64,000 nt of DNA, taken from an uncultured Clostridium sp. (GTDB taxonomy: Bacteria > Bacillota > Clostridia > TANB77 > CAG-508). Shown piece after piece: positions 1-10,065 of the stretch. The stretch lies in the NCBI GenBank assembly GCA_900553685.1, contig USEI01000001.1, positions 186,001 through 250,000 of the forward strand, read 5' to 3'. Under the pieces are notes generated by a model that had not been told where the DNA came from, ran no database searches, and was given only the letters and a program-made list of their open reading frames with translations. The translations under genes and the position numbers were made by a program. Position 1 is the stretch's first letter. The number at the start of each line of letters is the position of its first letter.

Positions 1-2
1 AC

Positions 3-746
3 TTAAAAGATTGCATTTTGAAAAATTCTAATTTAATTATGGGATGTAATAGAGAAGATGTAAAGAGTTACAGAAAACAAATAAAAATAAAAGAATTATT
101 TAATATTATAGATGAATATAAACAATCAGAATGTATATTAGCTGAAGATGAACGAAAAATTGTAGTTTATAAAGGAGATCCGTATCTTACTTTACATTTA
201 TGTATTCAAGCCCTTATAAGAAGAAATAAAGTTCTATTATTTCATGAAGAATTTATGTTAGGTGTTAATGAAATAATAATAAAAATTTTTAATAATGTTT
301 TGCAATCTTATAATATATATAATTTGATTAATGAAATTAGTAATTATACAGTAAAGGAAATAAAAAAAATTGAGAATTATTTTGATGAAATAATTGTTAT
401 TGGTGATACAACTTCATATCAAGCCTTAGAAAATGATTCTATAAAATTTTATCCTTATAACAATATTATGCTTTATTGTGATACTAAGGAGTTAGAAAAA
501 TTACAAGAAGCAATATTTATATATGCTAATGAAAATCAATATGAAATAGAGATTTTATATGAAGAAAATATAGATAATATTATTAATATTATAAATTCTG
601 ATGTTTTTGTTAATGTTGCTGTTTTATTAACAAGGAATCCTCAGAATAAAGAAAAATTCGAAAAAAATATAAAAGACAAAGAAATTTATGTAAACGACAA
701 TCCTTTTAAAAAGGAAGTTGGAAAAGTATATAATTATTTTGATTGA
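3..746 (+). CDS. Hypothetical protein, 5' end outside window
   Basis: The reading frame is already open at base 3, so the gene is cut by the window edge; an in-frame TTG at 18 has no convincing SD and is probably internal. I do not recognise the protein with confidence. A stretch around residues 45-100 (a conserved-looking YKGDPYL followed by an ALIRRNKVLLF helix) and the C-terminal YVNDNPFK segment are loosely reminiscent of the aldehyde dehydrogenase / gamma-glutamyl phosphate reductase fold, but no catalytic Cys motif is visible. It ends with TGA 10 bases before the next gene, so the two probably share a transcript. Confidence 0.6.
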   Translation, partial: LKDCILKNSNLIMGCNREDVKSYRKQIKIKELFNIIDEYKQSECILAEDERKIVVYKGDPYLTLHLCIQALIRRNKVLLFHEEFMLGVNEIIIKIFNNVLQSYNIYNLINEISNYTVKEIKKIENYFDEIIVIGDTTSYQALENDSIKFYPYNNIMLYCDTKELEKLQEAIFIYANENQYEIEILYEENIDNIINIINSDVFVNVAVLLTRNPQNKEKFEKNIKDKEIYVNDNPFKKEVGKVYNYFD

Positions 747-756
747 GAGAAGAAAA

Positions 757-3120
757 ATGAAGACAAATTTAGAAAGATTAAGTATAGAAGATATAATAAG
801 AAAACTTGGATTTTTTATAAATTTTTCAGATTTTATGGCATGTTATAAGTTTAATGGTAGTCAAAAACAAATGTCAAAATTTGAAGATGAAATGACACAG
901 AAAATAAAAGGACAAAAAGGAGTAGAGGAATATTTAAAAACCATTAGTGAAAATGAAAATTTATTTGATAAAGAACTCTATGTTTTTCATTTATTAAGGA
1001 TTTTACAAGATACTTATGATAAAATTCAAAGCAATACATATATAAATGGAGTAGTAAAGGTTCCAATTTTTATGATTAATGGAAAAGGAGAAAATGTACC
1101 TTTAGATAGAGATAGCATAAAAAGAATTTTAAGCAAATCTAGAAAATTGTTACAAGACTCAGACATTGTAGATTTAGAAGTATATAGAGAATCAGGTAAA
1201 ATAGAAATATACGAGTCTAGAAGGTATGTAGGAAAAAATACTAAAGCTGATGCTGATGAAAGAAAAGCAGAAGAAAGGCTTAAAAAAATTGAAGAAGAAA
1301 TAGGACTTGAAAATATCATAAGTTTTTTACAACCTACAGATTTAATAAGTGTTTGTAAATATCCAAATTTGGGAAATTTATTAGCAGTTAAGATAATTGA
1401 GAATGGGAAGAAAATTAAAAATAAAGATACTATAAGAATTCAAGATAGAGTAAATAACAGAGAGATTGAAACAACTGAAAAACTAGCAAAAGGAAAATAT
1501 TTTGATTGGGATGAATTTATAGATACTGTAAGAGAGAACTTTAGATATATAGATATTGATAAAATGTTATTACTAGCTAATACTATATTTTATAATAAAT
1601 ATGGAAACGAACCGGAAAAGTTTCCTTTTGAAGAAGCAAGAAAACTAAGGGAATTTACTAAAAAAGTAGAAGGATTACTTGAAAATAAAAATGTTACTAT
1701 AAATTCTTATAGATTTAATAGTGATATCGATTTTAATCTTATAAAATCATCAGTTGAGTCGCTAAATAAACATTACATAAATGGTAGGTATCGTGATGAT
1801 GTTGAAATAAATCAATTAGCAAAAGATATTATGGATGGCAAGGTATCAGTTACTAGTCTTTCTGAAGAGGAATATAGAGAAACCATGTCCTTTAAGCCAA
1901 TAGAATTAGCCCAAATAGTAACTTCAAGACCAGAAACTTTGCAGAGCTTAATTGAAAGATCATGGATAACAGATAAGGAACTAGAAGATATTATAGACAA
2001 AATGGAAAATATTAATAAAGACCAAGTAGTGTATTTATATAATTCAAAAAAAATGAGTAGTGAAGTTTTTTTAGAAAATTACATGGCAGGAAAAATTTTA
2101 CTAGAAGATATAGGTTATTTAAAAGATAATATTGATAGTAAAGAAACTTTAGAACAAATAGTATCATCTGAAAATTTAGTCAGTTTATTTTTAGATAAAG
2201 ACAGAAAAAAAGAATTTGTAAAATATAGAGATTTATATAAAATTTTAAAAATTTCAGGAAAAACAGCAGAAGAAAAGCAAGCAGTAGCAGGTGAAATTTT
2301 AGAGGTTTCAGATGAACTATTGAGTGAAGACAAAATGCAAGAACTATATAAAATGGGATTAATCCCGTTAGATACATATATAGATTTTGTAGGAATTTCA
2401 GCAGTTTCAGAGTTATATTTAAAAGGAGAATTAAAACCTGTTGATGCAAGAAGATTATATGATGAGAATGTACTTACTAAAGAAATGATTACAGAACTTT
2501 TAACCAAAAAAGAAGTGAATGATGGAAAAAAATTAACTTTAATATATAGTACATTTCCTGAAAAGGAAGATGAATATTTAAGAGATGAATTTATAAAATA
2601 TATTAAAACAACAAAAAAAAGTTCTCATAGCAAAGGTGAAAATAATCAAAGAATAGAAAAAGAGAATATTCAAACAGGGAAAAGAGTTTCAAGATATTTT
2701 ACTGATCCATCTGCAAGATGGAATTTAATGGCAAGCTTAGATAGTGAATATAGTTTTGAATATAAAAGTGATGGCAGTGCAATTTTCTATTTACCAAAAT
2801 TTAGAAAATATATATTAGAAAAGTTATATAATCAAAATAATGAACCAGCTTGGGGAGCAGCAACTTATATATTAGATGAAGACATATATGAGGAAAATGA
2901 AGAAAACATTATAGAGGGTGATGTAATAAATAGAAGTAAACTTGCTAGACTTCGTGGTGAAAAAGGAGTTAAGAGATTTATACATACTGGGTGGTCAAAT
3001 GCAATTTGTAAGTTTTTCGATATTGAAGATACTGATAAATATACCGAAGAACAAATTAATCAAATAAAAAAATTTTCAAAACAAGTAGAAGAATCAAAGA
3101 AACCATTAGAAAGAGAATAA
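757..3120 (+). CDS. Large hypothetical protein (787 aa)
   Basis: The open frame extends back to 718, but ATG 757 is preferred because a GAGAGAAG ribosome-binding stretch lies just upstream and the upstream portion overlaps the previous gene. The product is a soluble, strongly charged, helical protein with no signal peptide or membrane segment. A Lys/Glu-rich region near residues 165-190 may be a coiled coil. The C-terminal 150 residues contain a compact, aromatic-rich section (around ARWNLMASLD and FIHTGWSNAICKFF) that could be a separate domain. I cannot assign a family. It sits between an unknown gene and recG in the same orientation. Confidence 0.75.
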   Translation: MKTNLERLSIEDIIRKLGFFINFSDFMACYKFNGSQKQMSKFEDEMTQKIKGQKGVEEYLKTISENENLFDKELYVFHLLRILQDTYDKIQSNTYINGVVKVPIFMINGKGENVPLDRDSIKRILSKSRKLLQDSDIVDLEVYRESGKIEIYESRRYVGKNTKADADERKAEERLKKIEEEIGLENIISFLQPTDLISVCKYPNLGNLLAVKIIENGKKIKNKDTIRIQDRVNNREIETTEKLAKGKYFDWDEFIDTVRENFRYIDIDKMLLLANTIFYNKYGNEPEKFPFEEARKLREFTKKVEGLLENKNVTINSYRFNSDIDFNLIKSSVESLNKHYINGRYRDDVEINQLAKDIMDGKVSVTSLSEEEYRETMSFKPIELAQIVTSRPETLQSLIERSWITDKELEDIIDKMENINKDQVVYLYNSKKMSSEVFLENYMAGKILLEDIGYLKDNIDSKETLEQIVSSENLVSLFLDKDRKKEFVKYRDLYKILKISGKTAEEKQAVAGEILEVSDELLSEDKMQELYKMGLIPLDTYIDFVGISAVSELYLKGELKPVDARRLYDENVLTKEMITELLTKKEVNDGKKLTLIYSTFPEKEDEYLRDEFIKYIKTTKKSSHSKGENNQRIEKENIQTGKRVSRYFTDPSARWNLMASLDSEYSFEYKSDGSAIFYLPKFRKYILEKLYNQNNEPAWGAATYILDEDIYEENEENIIEGDVINRSKLARLRGEKGVKRFIHTGWSNAICKFFDIEDTDKYTEEQINQIKKFSKQVEESKKPLERE

Positions 3121-3147
3121 AATCCTAACAGAAAATGAGGAAAGTAT

Positions 3148-5196
3148 ATGGTAAATTTAGAAAAAGAAATACAATTCATAAAAGGAGTAGGACCAAATCG
3201 TGCTACTCTTTTAAATAAACTAGGAATATTTAATTTAAAAGATCTTATAACATATTTTCCAAGGGAGTATGAAGATAGAGGTAAGATAAAAACTATATCT
3301 GAACTTGAAAACGGAGAAGAAAGTTTAATTTCTGCATATCCAGCAGGGAGAATAAATGAAATAAAAATAAGAAAAAATTTAACTCTTTATAAATTAATTG
3401 TTAGAGATGAGACAGGAAGTTGTGAAGTGACTTGGTATAATCAGAGCTATTTAAAAAATGTATTTCGAATAGACACTAGATATAAATTTTTTGGTAGAGT
3501 TGCGAGAAACTTTAATAAAATTTCTATGCAATCTCCAGTTTATGAAACAGAAGATTCAAATAAAAATACAGGAAAAATAATACCAATATATCCACTTACA
3601 TATAATTTATCTCAAAATACTATTAGACATATAATTGAAAATGGTTTAAAAGAAGTGGATGGAAAACTTGAAGAAACTTTACCAAAATATTTATTAGAAA
3701 AATATAATTTATATGATTATAATACAGCAATAAAACAGATACATTTTCCAGAAAATTTTGGAAATTTTAATCTTGCAAGAAAAAGATTAGTTTTTGAAGA
3801 ATTATTTTCGATGCAACTTGCATTGTTAAGTTTAAAAAACAAATATGAAATAAAGAAATCAGGAATAAGTTTTAGTAAGCAAGCTAAAATGATAGATATT
3901 ATAGAAAAATTGCCTTTTAGACTTACTAGAGCTCAACTTAGAGTTTTGGAAGAAATTGATAGAGATATGGAAAGTTCAAAACCTATGAATAGACTAATGC
4001 AAGGAGATGTAGGTTCTGGAAAAACAGTAGTAGCTTTAATTGCAGCATATAAAGCTGTAAAATCTGGCTATCAGGCAACAATTATGGCACCAACTGCAAT
4101 ACTTGCGAGTCAACATTTAGAAACTTTTAATGAGATTTTGACTAGTTCAGGAATAAAGTGTGAACTTTTAATTAGTGGAATAACTAAAAAGAAAAAAGAA
4201 GATATTTTAAATAAGTTAGCAGAAGGAAAAATAGATATTTTAATTGGAACACATGCTATTTTAGAAGAGAATGTAATTTTTAAAAATTTAGGTTTAGTGG
4301 TAACAGATGAACAACATAGATTTGGAGTTAGACAAAGAAGTACAATAACAGAAAAAGGAAATAATCCAGATGTTTTAGTTATGACTGCAACTCCAATTCC
4401 AAGAACTTTAGCATTAATTTTATATGGGGATTTAGATATTTCTATAATAGATGAATTACCACCAAACAGAAAAAAAATAGAAACTTTTGCTGTAACAAAA
4501 CAAATGGAAAACCGAGTAAATAATTTTATAATAAAAAATATTGAAGAAGGAAGACAATGTTATATTGTGTGTCCTTTAGTTGAAGAAAATGAAGAAATCG
4601 ATGCAAAATCTGTTATGGAAATATATGAAAATTATAAAAATAATGTATTTTCAAAATATAGAGTTGAATACCTACATGGGAAAATGAAGTCAAAAGAAAA
4701 AGATGCTATTATGGAAGAATTTAAAAATGGCAATATAGATATTTTGGTTTCTACAACAGTCATAGAAGTTGGAGTAAATGTTCCCAATAGTAATATTATG
4801 GTTATAGAAAATGCTGAGAGATTTGGTCTTGCTCAGCTTCATCAATTAAGAGGAAGAGTAGGAAGAGGAGAGCATCAATCTTATTGTATTTTAAAATATC
4901 AAGGAAATTCACAAATTATAAGAGAAAGAATGAAAATTATTTCTAGCACAAATGATGGTTTTGTTATTTCTGAGAAAGATTTAGAATTGAGAGGTTCAGG
5001 AGAATTTTTTGGAACAAAACAACATGGTTTGCCAGAATTTAAAATAGCAAATCTTTTTGAAGATATTGATTTATTAAAAAAAGTGCAAGGAATTGCAATG
5101 GAAATTATAGATAAAGATCCATTACTTGAAGATAAAGAAAATGTACTTCTTAGAAAATTAGTTGATGAAAAATTTAAAAATAGGATAGAAATTTAA
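3148..5196 (+). CDS. recG: ATP-dependent DNA helicase RecG
   Basis: RecG remodels stalled replication forks and Holliday junctions in the cytoplasm. The 682-aa length is typical. The N-terminal wedge/OB domain covers roughly residues 1-230, beginning with an HhH-like GVGPNRATLLNKLGI. The helicase core shows Walker A GDVGSGKT at about 286-293, the Walker B-type DEQH box at about 387-390, MTATPIPRTLA after it, and the QLRGRVGRG motif VI with the RecG/Mfd-type C-terminal region. ATG 3148 is preceded by GAGGAAAG. A perfect terminator follows the stop, closing the transcript. Confidence 0.97.
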   Translation: MVNLEKEIQFIKGVGPNRATLLNKLGIFNLKDLITYFPREYEDRGKIKTISELENGEESLISAYPAGRINEIKIRKNLTLYKLIVRDETGSCEVTWYNQSYLKNVFRIDTRYKFFGRVARNFNKISMQSPVYETEDSNKNTGKIIPIYPLTYNLSQNTIRHIIENGLKEVDGKLEETLPKYLLEKYNLYDYNTAIKQIHFPENFGNFNLARKRLVFEELFSMQLALLSLKNKYEIKKSGISFSKQAKMIDIIEKLPFRLTRAQLRVLEEIDRDMESSKPMNRLMQGDVGSGKTVVALIAAYKAVKSGYQATIMAPTAILASQHLETFNEILTSSGIKCELLISGITKKKKEDILNKLAEGKIDILIGTHAILEENVIFKNLGLVVTDEQHRFGVRQRSTITEKGNNPDVLVMTATPIPRTLALILYGDLDISIIDELPPNRKKIETFAVTKQMENRVNNFIIKNIEEGRQCYIVCPLVEENEEIDAKSVMEIYENYKNNVFSKYRVEYLHGKMKSKEKDAIMEEFKNGNIDILVSTTVIEVGVNVPNSNIMVIENAERFGLAQLHQLRGRVGRGEHQSYCILKYQGNSQIIRERMKIISSTNDGFVISEKDLELRGSGEFFGTKQHGLPEFKIANLFEDIDLLKKVQGIAMEIIDKDPLLEDKENVLLRKLVDEKFKNRIEI

Positions 5197-5203
5197 AATT
5201 TAT

Positions 5204-5231
5204 AACTTTCTTATTTAAATAAGAAAGTTTT
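5204..5231 (+). terminator. Terminator after recG
   Basis: A perfect 13+13 palindrome (AACTTTCTTATTT / AAATAAGAAAGTT) begins eight bases after the recG stop and runs into a short T tract. It ends the recG transcript before the promoter at 5346. Confidence 0.7.
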
Positions 5232-5345
5232 CTAATAGTAATTATAGTTTTAATACTTATAATTTTATAATTAAAAAATGTTATATAAGTTTAAATTTTA
5301 TTATATGAAAATCTTGTAAATAGAGTGTAAAAAACGTGTATTTTA

Positions 5346-5374
5346 TTGACAAATAGCCCAAAAAATAATAAAAT
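5346..5374 (+). promoter_or_regulatory. Sigma-A-type promoter upstream of the 63-aa membrane protein
   Basis: TTGACA (5346-5351), 17-base spacer, TAAAAT (5369-5374). It lies 35 bases upstream of ATG 5409, and the downstream kinase gene is likely co-transcribed. Confidence 0.75.
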
Positions 5375-5408
5375 ACAGATACTGATTTTAAAAGAAAAGG
5401 ATGTATAA

Positions 5409-5600
5409 ATGATGAGAATTTTTCTGCTATTAATAGCTGTAATAGCACTTGTTTGTGGCGTAAAATTTATATATGATGCAAGACCAATAGTAAAAAAATA
5501 TTTTAGCTTTGGAGATAAAAATGAAGCAGCTTTAGGACTAAAAATATTAGGTTTTATTTTAACTGTAATTGGCGGAGCGTTAATATATTTCATATATTAG
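5409..5600 (+). CDS. Small two-TM membrane protein (63 aa)
   Basis: A hydrophobic N-terminal helix (about residues 2-20), a short charged middle part containing KKYFSFGDKNEA, and a second helix (about 43-62) ending at the C-terminus predict a small integral membrane protein. A second ATG follows directly at 5412 and is equally possible as start; AAAAGGA sits upstream of both. It has its own good promoter. I do not recognise a function. The clear SD, strong promoter and codon usage like its neighbours argue for a real gene. Confidence 0.7.
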   Translation: MMRIFLLLIAVIALVCGVKFIYDARPIVKKYFSFGDKNEAALGLKILGFILTVIGGALIYFIY

Positions 5601-5672
5601 TATAAACTAATTTTAAACTTTAAAATTATATATAAAATATACTATGCAGTTTACTAGAAAGGATGATAATTT

Positions 5673-7316
5673 ATGAGAATAACTTATGATAATAGAGAGT
5701 TTGATATAGAAGAAAACACAACTATAGGAGAAGCTTTTAAAAAAGAGATAGAAAATAGTAAGTTAAAAGATATTATTGCAGCTAGATTTAATAATACAAT
5801 AGAATCTTTAAATTTGCCAATAAAAAAAGATGGAGAAATTGAATTTATAAATAGAGAAGATAAAGATGGAAGGATTATATATATAAGAGGATTATTATTT
5901 ATAATGAGTATGGCTTTTTCTGAAGTATATCCTAAGGCACTTTTAACTGTTAACTATCAATTATCAAATGCGATGTTTAGTAGTGTAGATAATATGGAAG
6001 TTACAGATGAAATGATAAAAAAAGTTAAACAAAGAATGCAAGAAATTATTGATGAAGATATACCAATCAGAAAAATAATGATGACACAAAAAGAAGCTGA
6101 AGAATTCTATAAAAAGGAAGAAACTATAAAAGGTAGATTACAAACAGATATAGATAAAGAAAAAGTTTCATTATATTTTTGTAAAGATTACTATAATTAT
6201 TTTTATGGAACAATGCCAATTTCAACTGGATTTGCTAAAATTTATGATTTTGTAAAATATAGAGATGGTTTTTTAGTAAAATACCCAAGTTTAGCGGAAC
6301 CGGATGTACTTCAACCTAATGTTGATACTTTAAAATTAGTTTCTGCAATGGATGAGTATGATGAAATAAATAGATTAATGAAAATAAATACTGTACATAG
6401 ATTAAATAAAAAATTAAAAGAAGAAAAAGGTGTAAAAGAGTTAATATTACTTTCAGAAGCATTACATGAAAAGAAAATTGCAGAAATTGCCAATAAAATA
6501 AAAGAACATGGGAATGTGAGAATGGTTCTAATTGCAGGTCCATCATCTTCTGGAAAAACAACTTTTGCTGGAAAATTAGGAATGAGTTTAAAAGTTAATG
6601 GAATTAAACCTGTTACTATTTCAGTAGATAATTATTTTGTTGAAAGAAAAGATAATCCTAAAGATGAAAAAGGAAATTATGATTTTGAGTGTATAGAGGC
6701 TTTAGACTTGGATTTATTTAATAGTCAATTAGTTGATTTATTAAAAGGAAAAGAAGTAAAACTTCCAACCTTTAATTTCACTACTGGAAGCAAAGAATAT
6801 AGAGGAAATACATTAAAACTAAAAGAAGATGAAATATTAGTAATAGAAGGAATTCATTGTTTAAATGACAAACTTACAAATTTAATTCCTAAGGAAAACA
6901 AATTTAAGGTTTATATAAGTGATTTAACAGTTTTAAATATTGACTATTATAATCGAATTTCTACTACAGATACAAGATTAATAAGAAGAATTGTTAGAGA
7001 TTATAAATTTAGAAATTATTCAGCAGAGCATACATTAAAAACTTGGTATTCAGTAAATAGAGGAGAACAAAAAAATATATTCCCATATCAAGAAGAAGCA
7101 GACTGTATGTTTAATTCTTCAATAGTTTATGAACTTGCTGTTCTAAAAAAATATGCTATGCCATTACTTGAAGAAATTCCAGAAACTTCAAGAGAATATA
7201 GTGAAGCAAGAAGATTAATAACTTTGCTTAAATATTTTAAAGATATGGAACCAGATTTAATTCCTAATAATTCTTTACTTAGAGAATTTATTGGTGGAAG
7301 TATTTTTGAATATTAA
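5673..7316 (+). CDS. Nucleoside kinase with TGS-like N-terminus (uridine kinase family)
   Basis: A 547-aa protein of the clostridial type that joins a TGS/threonyl-tRNA synthetase-like N-terminal half (a ubiquitin-like segment at about 1-60, then a second-additional-domain-like part to about 240) to a phosphoribulokinase/uridine kinase domain. The P-loop GPSSSGKTT lies at about 289-297, followed by DNYF and the LVIEGIHCLN strand typical of uridine kinases. It is predicted to phosphorylate a nucleoside with ATP or GTP in the cytoplasm; the exact substrate is not evident. The SD GAAAGGATG precedes ATG 5673. Confidence 0.88.
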   Translation: MRITYDNREFDIEENTTIGEAFKKEIENSKLKDIIAARFNNTIESLNLPIKKDGEIEFINREDKDGRIIYIRGLLFIMSMAFSEVYPKALLTVNYQLSNAMFSSVDNMEVTDEMIKKVKQRMQEIIDEDIPIRKIMMTQKEAEEFYKKEETIKGRLQTDIDKEKVSLYFCKDYYNYFYGTMPISTGFAKIYDFVKYRDGFLVKYPSLAEPDVLQPNVDTLKLVSAMDEYDEINRLMKINTVHRLNKKLKEEKGVKELILLSEALHEKKIAEIANKIKEHGNVRMVLIAGPSSSGKTTFAGKLGMSLKVNGIKPVTISVDNYFVERKDNPKDEKGNYDFECIEALDLDLFNSQLVDLLKGKEVKLPTFNFTTGSKEYRGNTLKLKEDEILVIEGIHCLNDKLTNLIPKENKFKVYISDLTVLNIDYYNRISTTDTRLIRRIVRDYKFRNYSAEHTLKTWYSVNRGEQKNIFPYQEEADCMFNSSIVYELAVLKKYAMPLLEEIPETSREYSEARRLITLLKYFKDMEPDLIPNNSLLREFIGGSIFEY

Positions 7317-7368
7317 GGTTTATAGATTAATCCTAAAATCTAAATTTATATATAAGGAAAAAAAGCAG

Positions 7369-7674
7369 ATGCCTAATTTTACGGTAATTGATGAAGAATT
7401 TATATGTGAAAATTGTGGTGCTAAAGTAAAAAAACTAGGTTATTCTTGTAGAAATCATTGTCCTATTTGTTTATATTCTAAACATGTTGATATAAATCCT
7501 GGAGACAGGGAAGAAAAATGTCATGGGATGCTAGAACCAATAGGTCTAGAGATAAGTAATAAAAAGGGATATGTTATAATTTTTAAATGTAAAAAATGTG
7601 GAGCAATAAGAAAAAATAAAGCAGCAGAAGATGATAATATGGATTTGATTATAAAATTAAGTGTAAAGGAATAA
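7369..7674 (+). CDS. RNHCP domain zinc-ribbon protein
   Basis: The open frame starts at 7291 inside the kinase gene, but ATG 7369 is chosen because AAGGA lies 10 bases upstream and the resulting protein begins MPNFTVIDEEF, right at the domain. The 101-aa product carries a CENCG pair, the diagnostic RNHCPICLYSKHVD motif, a CHG motif and a final CKKCG pair, indicating a zinc-binding fold. The RNHCP family is small and its function unknown. It lies four bases before the VanZ-like gene and 52 after the kinase, so it is likely in the same operon. Confidence 0.85.
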   Translation: MPNFTVIDEEFICENCGAKVKKLGYSCRNHCPICLYSKHVDINPGDREEKCHGMLEPIGLEISNKKGYVIIFKCKKCGAIRKNKAAEDDNMDLIIKLSVKE

Positions 7675-7678
7675 TAAA

Positions 7679-8183
7679 ATGTCAAAACAAAATTTAGAAA
7701 GTAGTAAAAAATCTAGAAAAATACTGATTATAAGAATACTATTATTAGTTTTAATTGTTATATGGGCATATATCGTATTTAATTTTTCAAGTCAAGATGG
7801 AAATGAGTCTTCAGGTTTGAGTAGAAAAGTTGTTGAATTCTTTATTAAAGATAAAGAATTAGTGGATAAAATTGAACCTTATGCAAGAAAAGCAGCACAT
7901 TTTAGTGAATATGGACTTGGACGGAGTTTTATTTATATCGCTATTTTCTACATTTGAATGGAGTGAAAAAAGAAGAATTATTGTATCAGCACTTTTAGGG
8001 GTTTGGTATGCTATAACAGATGAAGTTCATCAATTAATGGTACCAGAAAGACATGGAAGCGTTTTTGATGTTTATATAGATTCTTTAGGTTTTATAACTG
8101 GAATATTTTGTATGCTATTATTAATGAAAATTATTTTAATGTTTAGAGAAAAGAAACGTAAATTAAAAATTGATATAGAATAG
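7679..8183 (+). CDS. VanZ-like membrane protein, expressed only with a +1 shift at 7922
   Basis: Two overlapping frames together encode one VanZ-family protein. Frame one (from ATG 7679) supplies the N-terminal membrane helix, the NFSSQDG motif and ARKAAHFSEYGL. The downstream frame supplies GVLFISLF, the conserved TDEVHQLMVPERHGSVFDVYIDSLG block and the last helix. In the zero frame the junction reads GGA-CGG-AGT (7919-7927) and stops at 7957; skipping C7922 gives GGA-GGA-GTT and an uninterrupted protein of about 167 aa. No other damage is visible. VanZ proteins are linked to glycopeptide resistance in some contexts; the role here is unknown. It could be recoding, a real mutation or a sequence error. 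Confidence 0.8.
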
Positions 8184-8288
8184 CTTTTGAATAATTTAAA
8201 ATTAAAAATAATAAAAAATACAAAGTATTTATAAATTAAATAATAATATTTTTTGAAAATTAAGATAGGATAGAAAGGAAGATTTTTA

Positions 8289-9995
8289 ATGATTGATTTC
8301 AAAAAAATCATAGGAGAAAAAATAGCAAAAGCAATAGAAATGAAAGCATCGGAAATTACAAGTTATATAGAAATTCCACCAAATACTGATATGGGAGATT
8401 ACGCTTTTCCATGTTTTAAACTTGCAAAAGAGCTAAAAAAAGCTCCACCATTAATTGCAAATGAAATAAAAGAGAAACTTGAATTAGATGAAAATATTGA
8501 AAAAGTAGAAATTATTGGTGGATATTTAAATTTTTATATAAATAAATTAGCTCTTACAAAAAATGTTTTAGTAGAAATAGATAAAGCAGGAAATAATTAT
8601 GGCTCAAATAATACGGGAAATGGAAAAACTATTTTAGTGGAATACTCATCTCCTAATATTGCAAAACCTTTTCATATTGGACATTTAAGAAATACTGTAA
8701 TTGGTGCGGCTTTATATAATATTTATAAGTATTTAGGATACAATACAATAGGAATAAATCATTTAGGAGATTATGGAACACAATTTGGAAAAATGATTGA
8801 AGGATATAAAAGATGGGGAAAAGAATATGATTTAGAATCTAATCCTATTGATGAATGTATGAAAATATATGTAAGAATAAATAATCTTTGCAAAGAAGAT
8901 GAAAATGTTCTTGAAATTTGTAGAGAAAATTTTAAAAAAATTGAAGAAGGAGATCCATATTGTGTAGAAGTATGGAATAAATTTAAAGATTTAAGTTTAA
9001 AAGAATTTCAAAAAATATATGATTTATTAGGAGTAAAATTTGATTCTTTAAAAGGAGAAGCATTTTACTCAGATAAAATGGATGAGGTTGTAGAAAAATT
9101 AGAAACAAAAGGTGTATTAAAAGATTCAGAAGGAGCTAAAATTGTTGATTTAGAAGATAAAGGACTCGGAGTTTGTATGATAAAGAAGTCGAATGGTTCA
9201 ACAATTTATGCAACTAGAGATTTAGCAGCAGTTTTATATAGGGCAAGAACTTACAATTTTGATAAATGTTTGTATGTAGTAGCTTATGAGCAAAATTTAC
9301 ATTTTAAACAAATTTTTGAAGTAGCTAAATATTTAGATATTCCAGAAAAATGCTTGAAAGGCTTAGAGCATGTAGCATATGGTATGGTAAGATTAACTAC
9401 AGGAAAAATGTCTACAAGAGAAGGAACCGTAGTAAAAGTAGAAGAGTTATTAAATGAAGCAGTTGATAGAGTTGAAAAAATTATAGAAGAAAAAAATCCT
9501 AACATGCAAAACAAAAAAGAAGAAGCTAAAAAGATTGGAATAGGTGCTGTTATTTTTAATAATGTATGTAGTACAATAATAAAAGATCAAGTTTTTGATT
9601 GGAATATAGCTTTAAATTTTAATGGTGAAACAGGACCATACATTCAATATGTATATGTAAGAACTAAAAGTGTTTTAGAAAAAGCAAACTATATTCCTAA
9701 AATAGAAGAAATTGATTTTAATCTTTTGCAAGATAAAGAGAGTTTAAAAGTAATAAGAACATTATATAATTTTGAAGATGTATTAATGTCTATAGTTCAA
9801 AAAAATGAGCCTTCTATTCTTGCTAGATATTTAATTGAACTTAGTCAAAATTATAGTAACTTTTATAATGAAAATAAAATTATTGATGAAGATAAGAATC
9901 TTCAAAATGCTAGAGTATATTTAACTAAAGCTGTTGGTACAGTTTTGAAAACAGGCGCAAATTTACTAGGAATACAGATGCCTGACAAGATGTAA
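8289..9995 (+). CDS. argS: Arginyl-tRNA synthetase
   Basis: Class I aminoacyl-tRNA synthetase that charges tRNA-Arg. The 568-aa protein shows the N-terminal additional domain (about 1-90), the HIGH signature at residues 129-132 (PFHIGHLRNT), the KMS-type signature GKMSTREGT at about 372-380, and the C-terminal DALR anticodon-binding helices (GPYIQYVYVRTKSVL and following). ATG 8289 has GAAAGGAAG upstream. No T-box leader fits in the roughly 100-base gap upstream. Confidence 0.97.
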   Translation: MIDFKKIIGEKIAKAIEMKASEITSYIEIPPNTDMGDYAFPCFKLAKELKKAPPLIANEIKEKLELDENIEKVEIIGGYLNFYINKLALTKNVLVEIDKAGNNYGSNNTGNGKTILVEYSSPNIAKPFHIGHLRNTVIGAALYNIYKYLGYNTIGINHLGDYGTQFGKMIEGYKRWGKEYDLESNPIDECMKIYVRINNLCKEDENVLEICRENFKKIEEGDPYCVEVWNKFKDLSLKEFQKIYDLLGVKFDSLKGEAFYSDKMDEVVEKLETKGVLKDSEGAKIVDLEDKGLGVCMIKKSNGSTIYATRDLAAVLYRARTYNFDKCLYVVAYEQNLHFKQIFEVAKYLDIPEKCLKGLEHVAYGMVRLTTGKMSTREGTVVKVEELLNEAVDRVEKIIEEKNPNMQNKKEEAKKIGIGAVIFNNVCSTIIKDQVFDWNIALNFNGETGPYIQYVYVRTKSVLEKANYIPKIEEIDFNLLQDKESLKVIRTLYNFEDVLMSIVQKNEPSILARYLIELSQNYSNFYNENKIIDEDKNLQNARVYLTKAVGTVLKTGANLLGIQMPDKM

Positions 9996-10065
9996 GTATA
10001 AAATAATATAAAACAAAATCATAATATGCATAATATTAATAAAAAATTTTTATAATGTTTAGTAT

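Noticed and set aside
7291-7368. N-terminal extension of the RNHCP protein overlapping the kinase gene
   Set aside because: No SD, not conserved-looking, and the well-placed SD supports ATG 7369.
8184-8288. T-box or other riboswitch before argS
   Set aside because: The gap is too short and no conserved T-box sequence or terminator pair is present.
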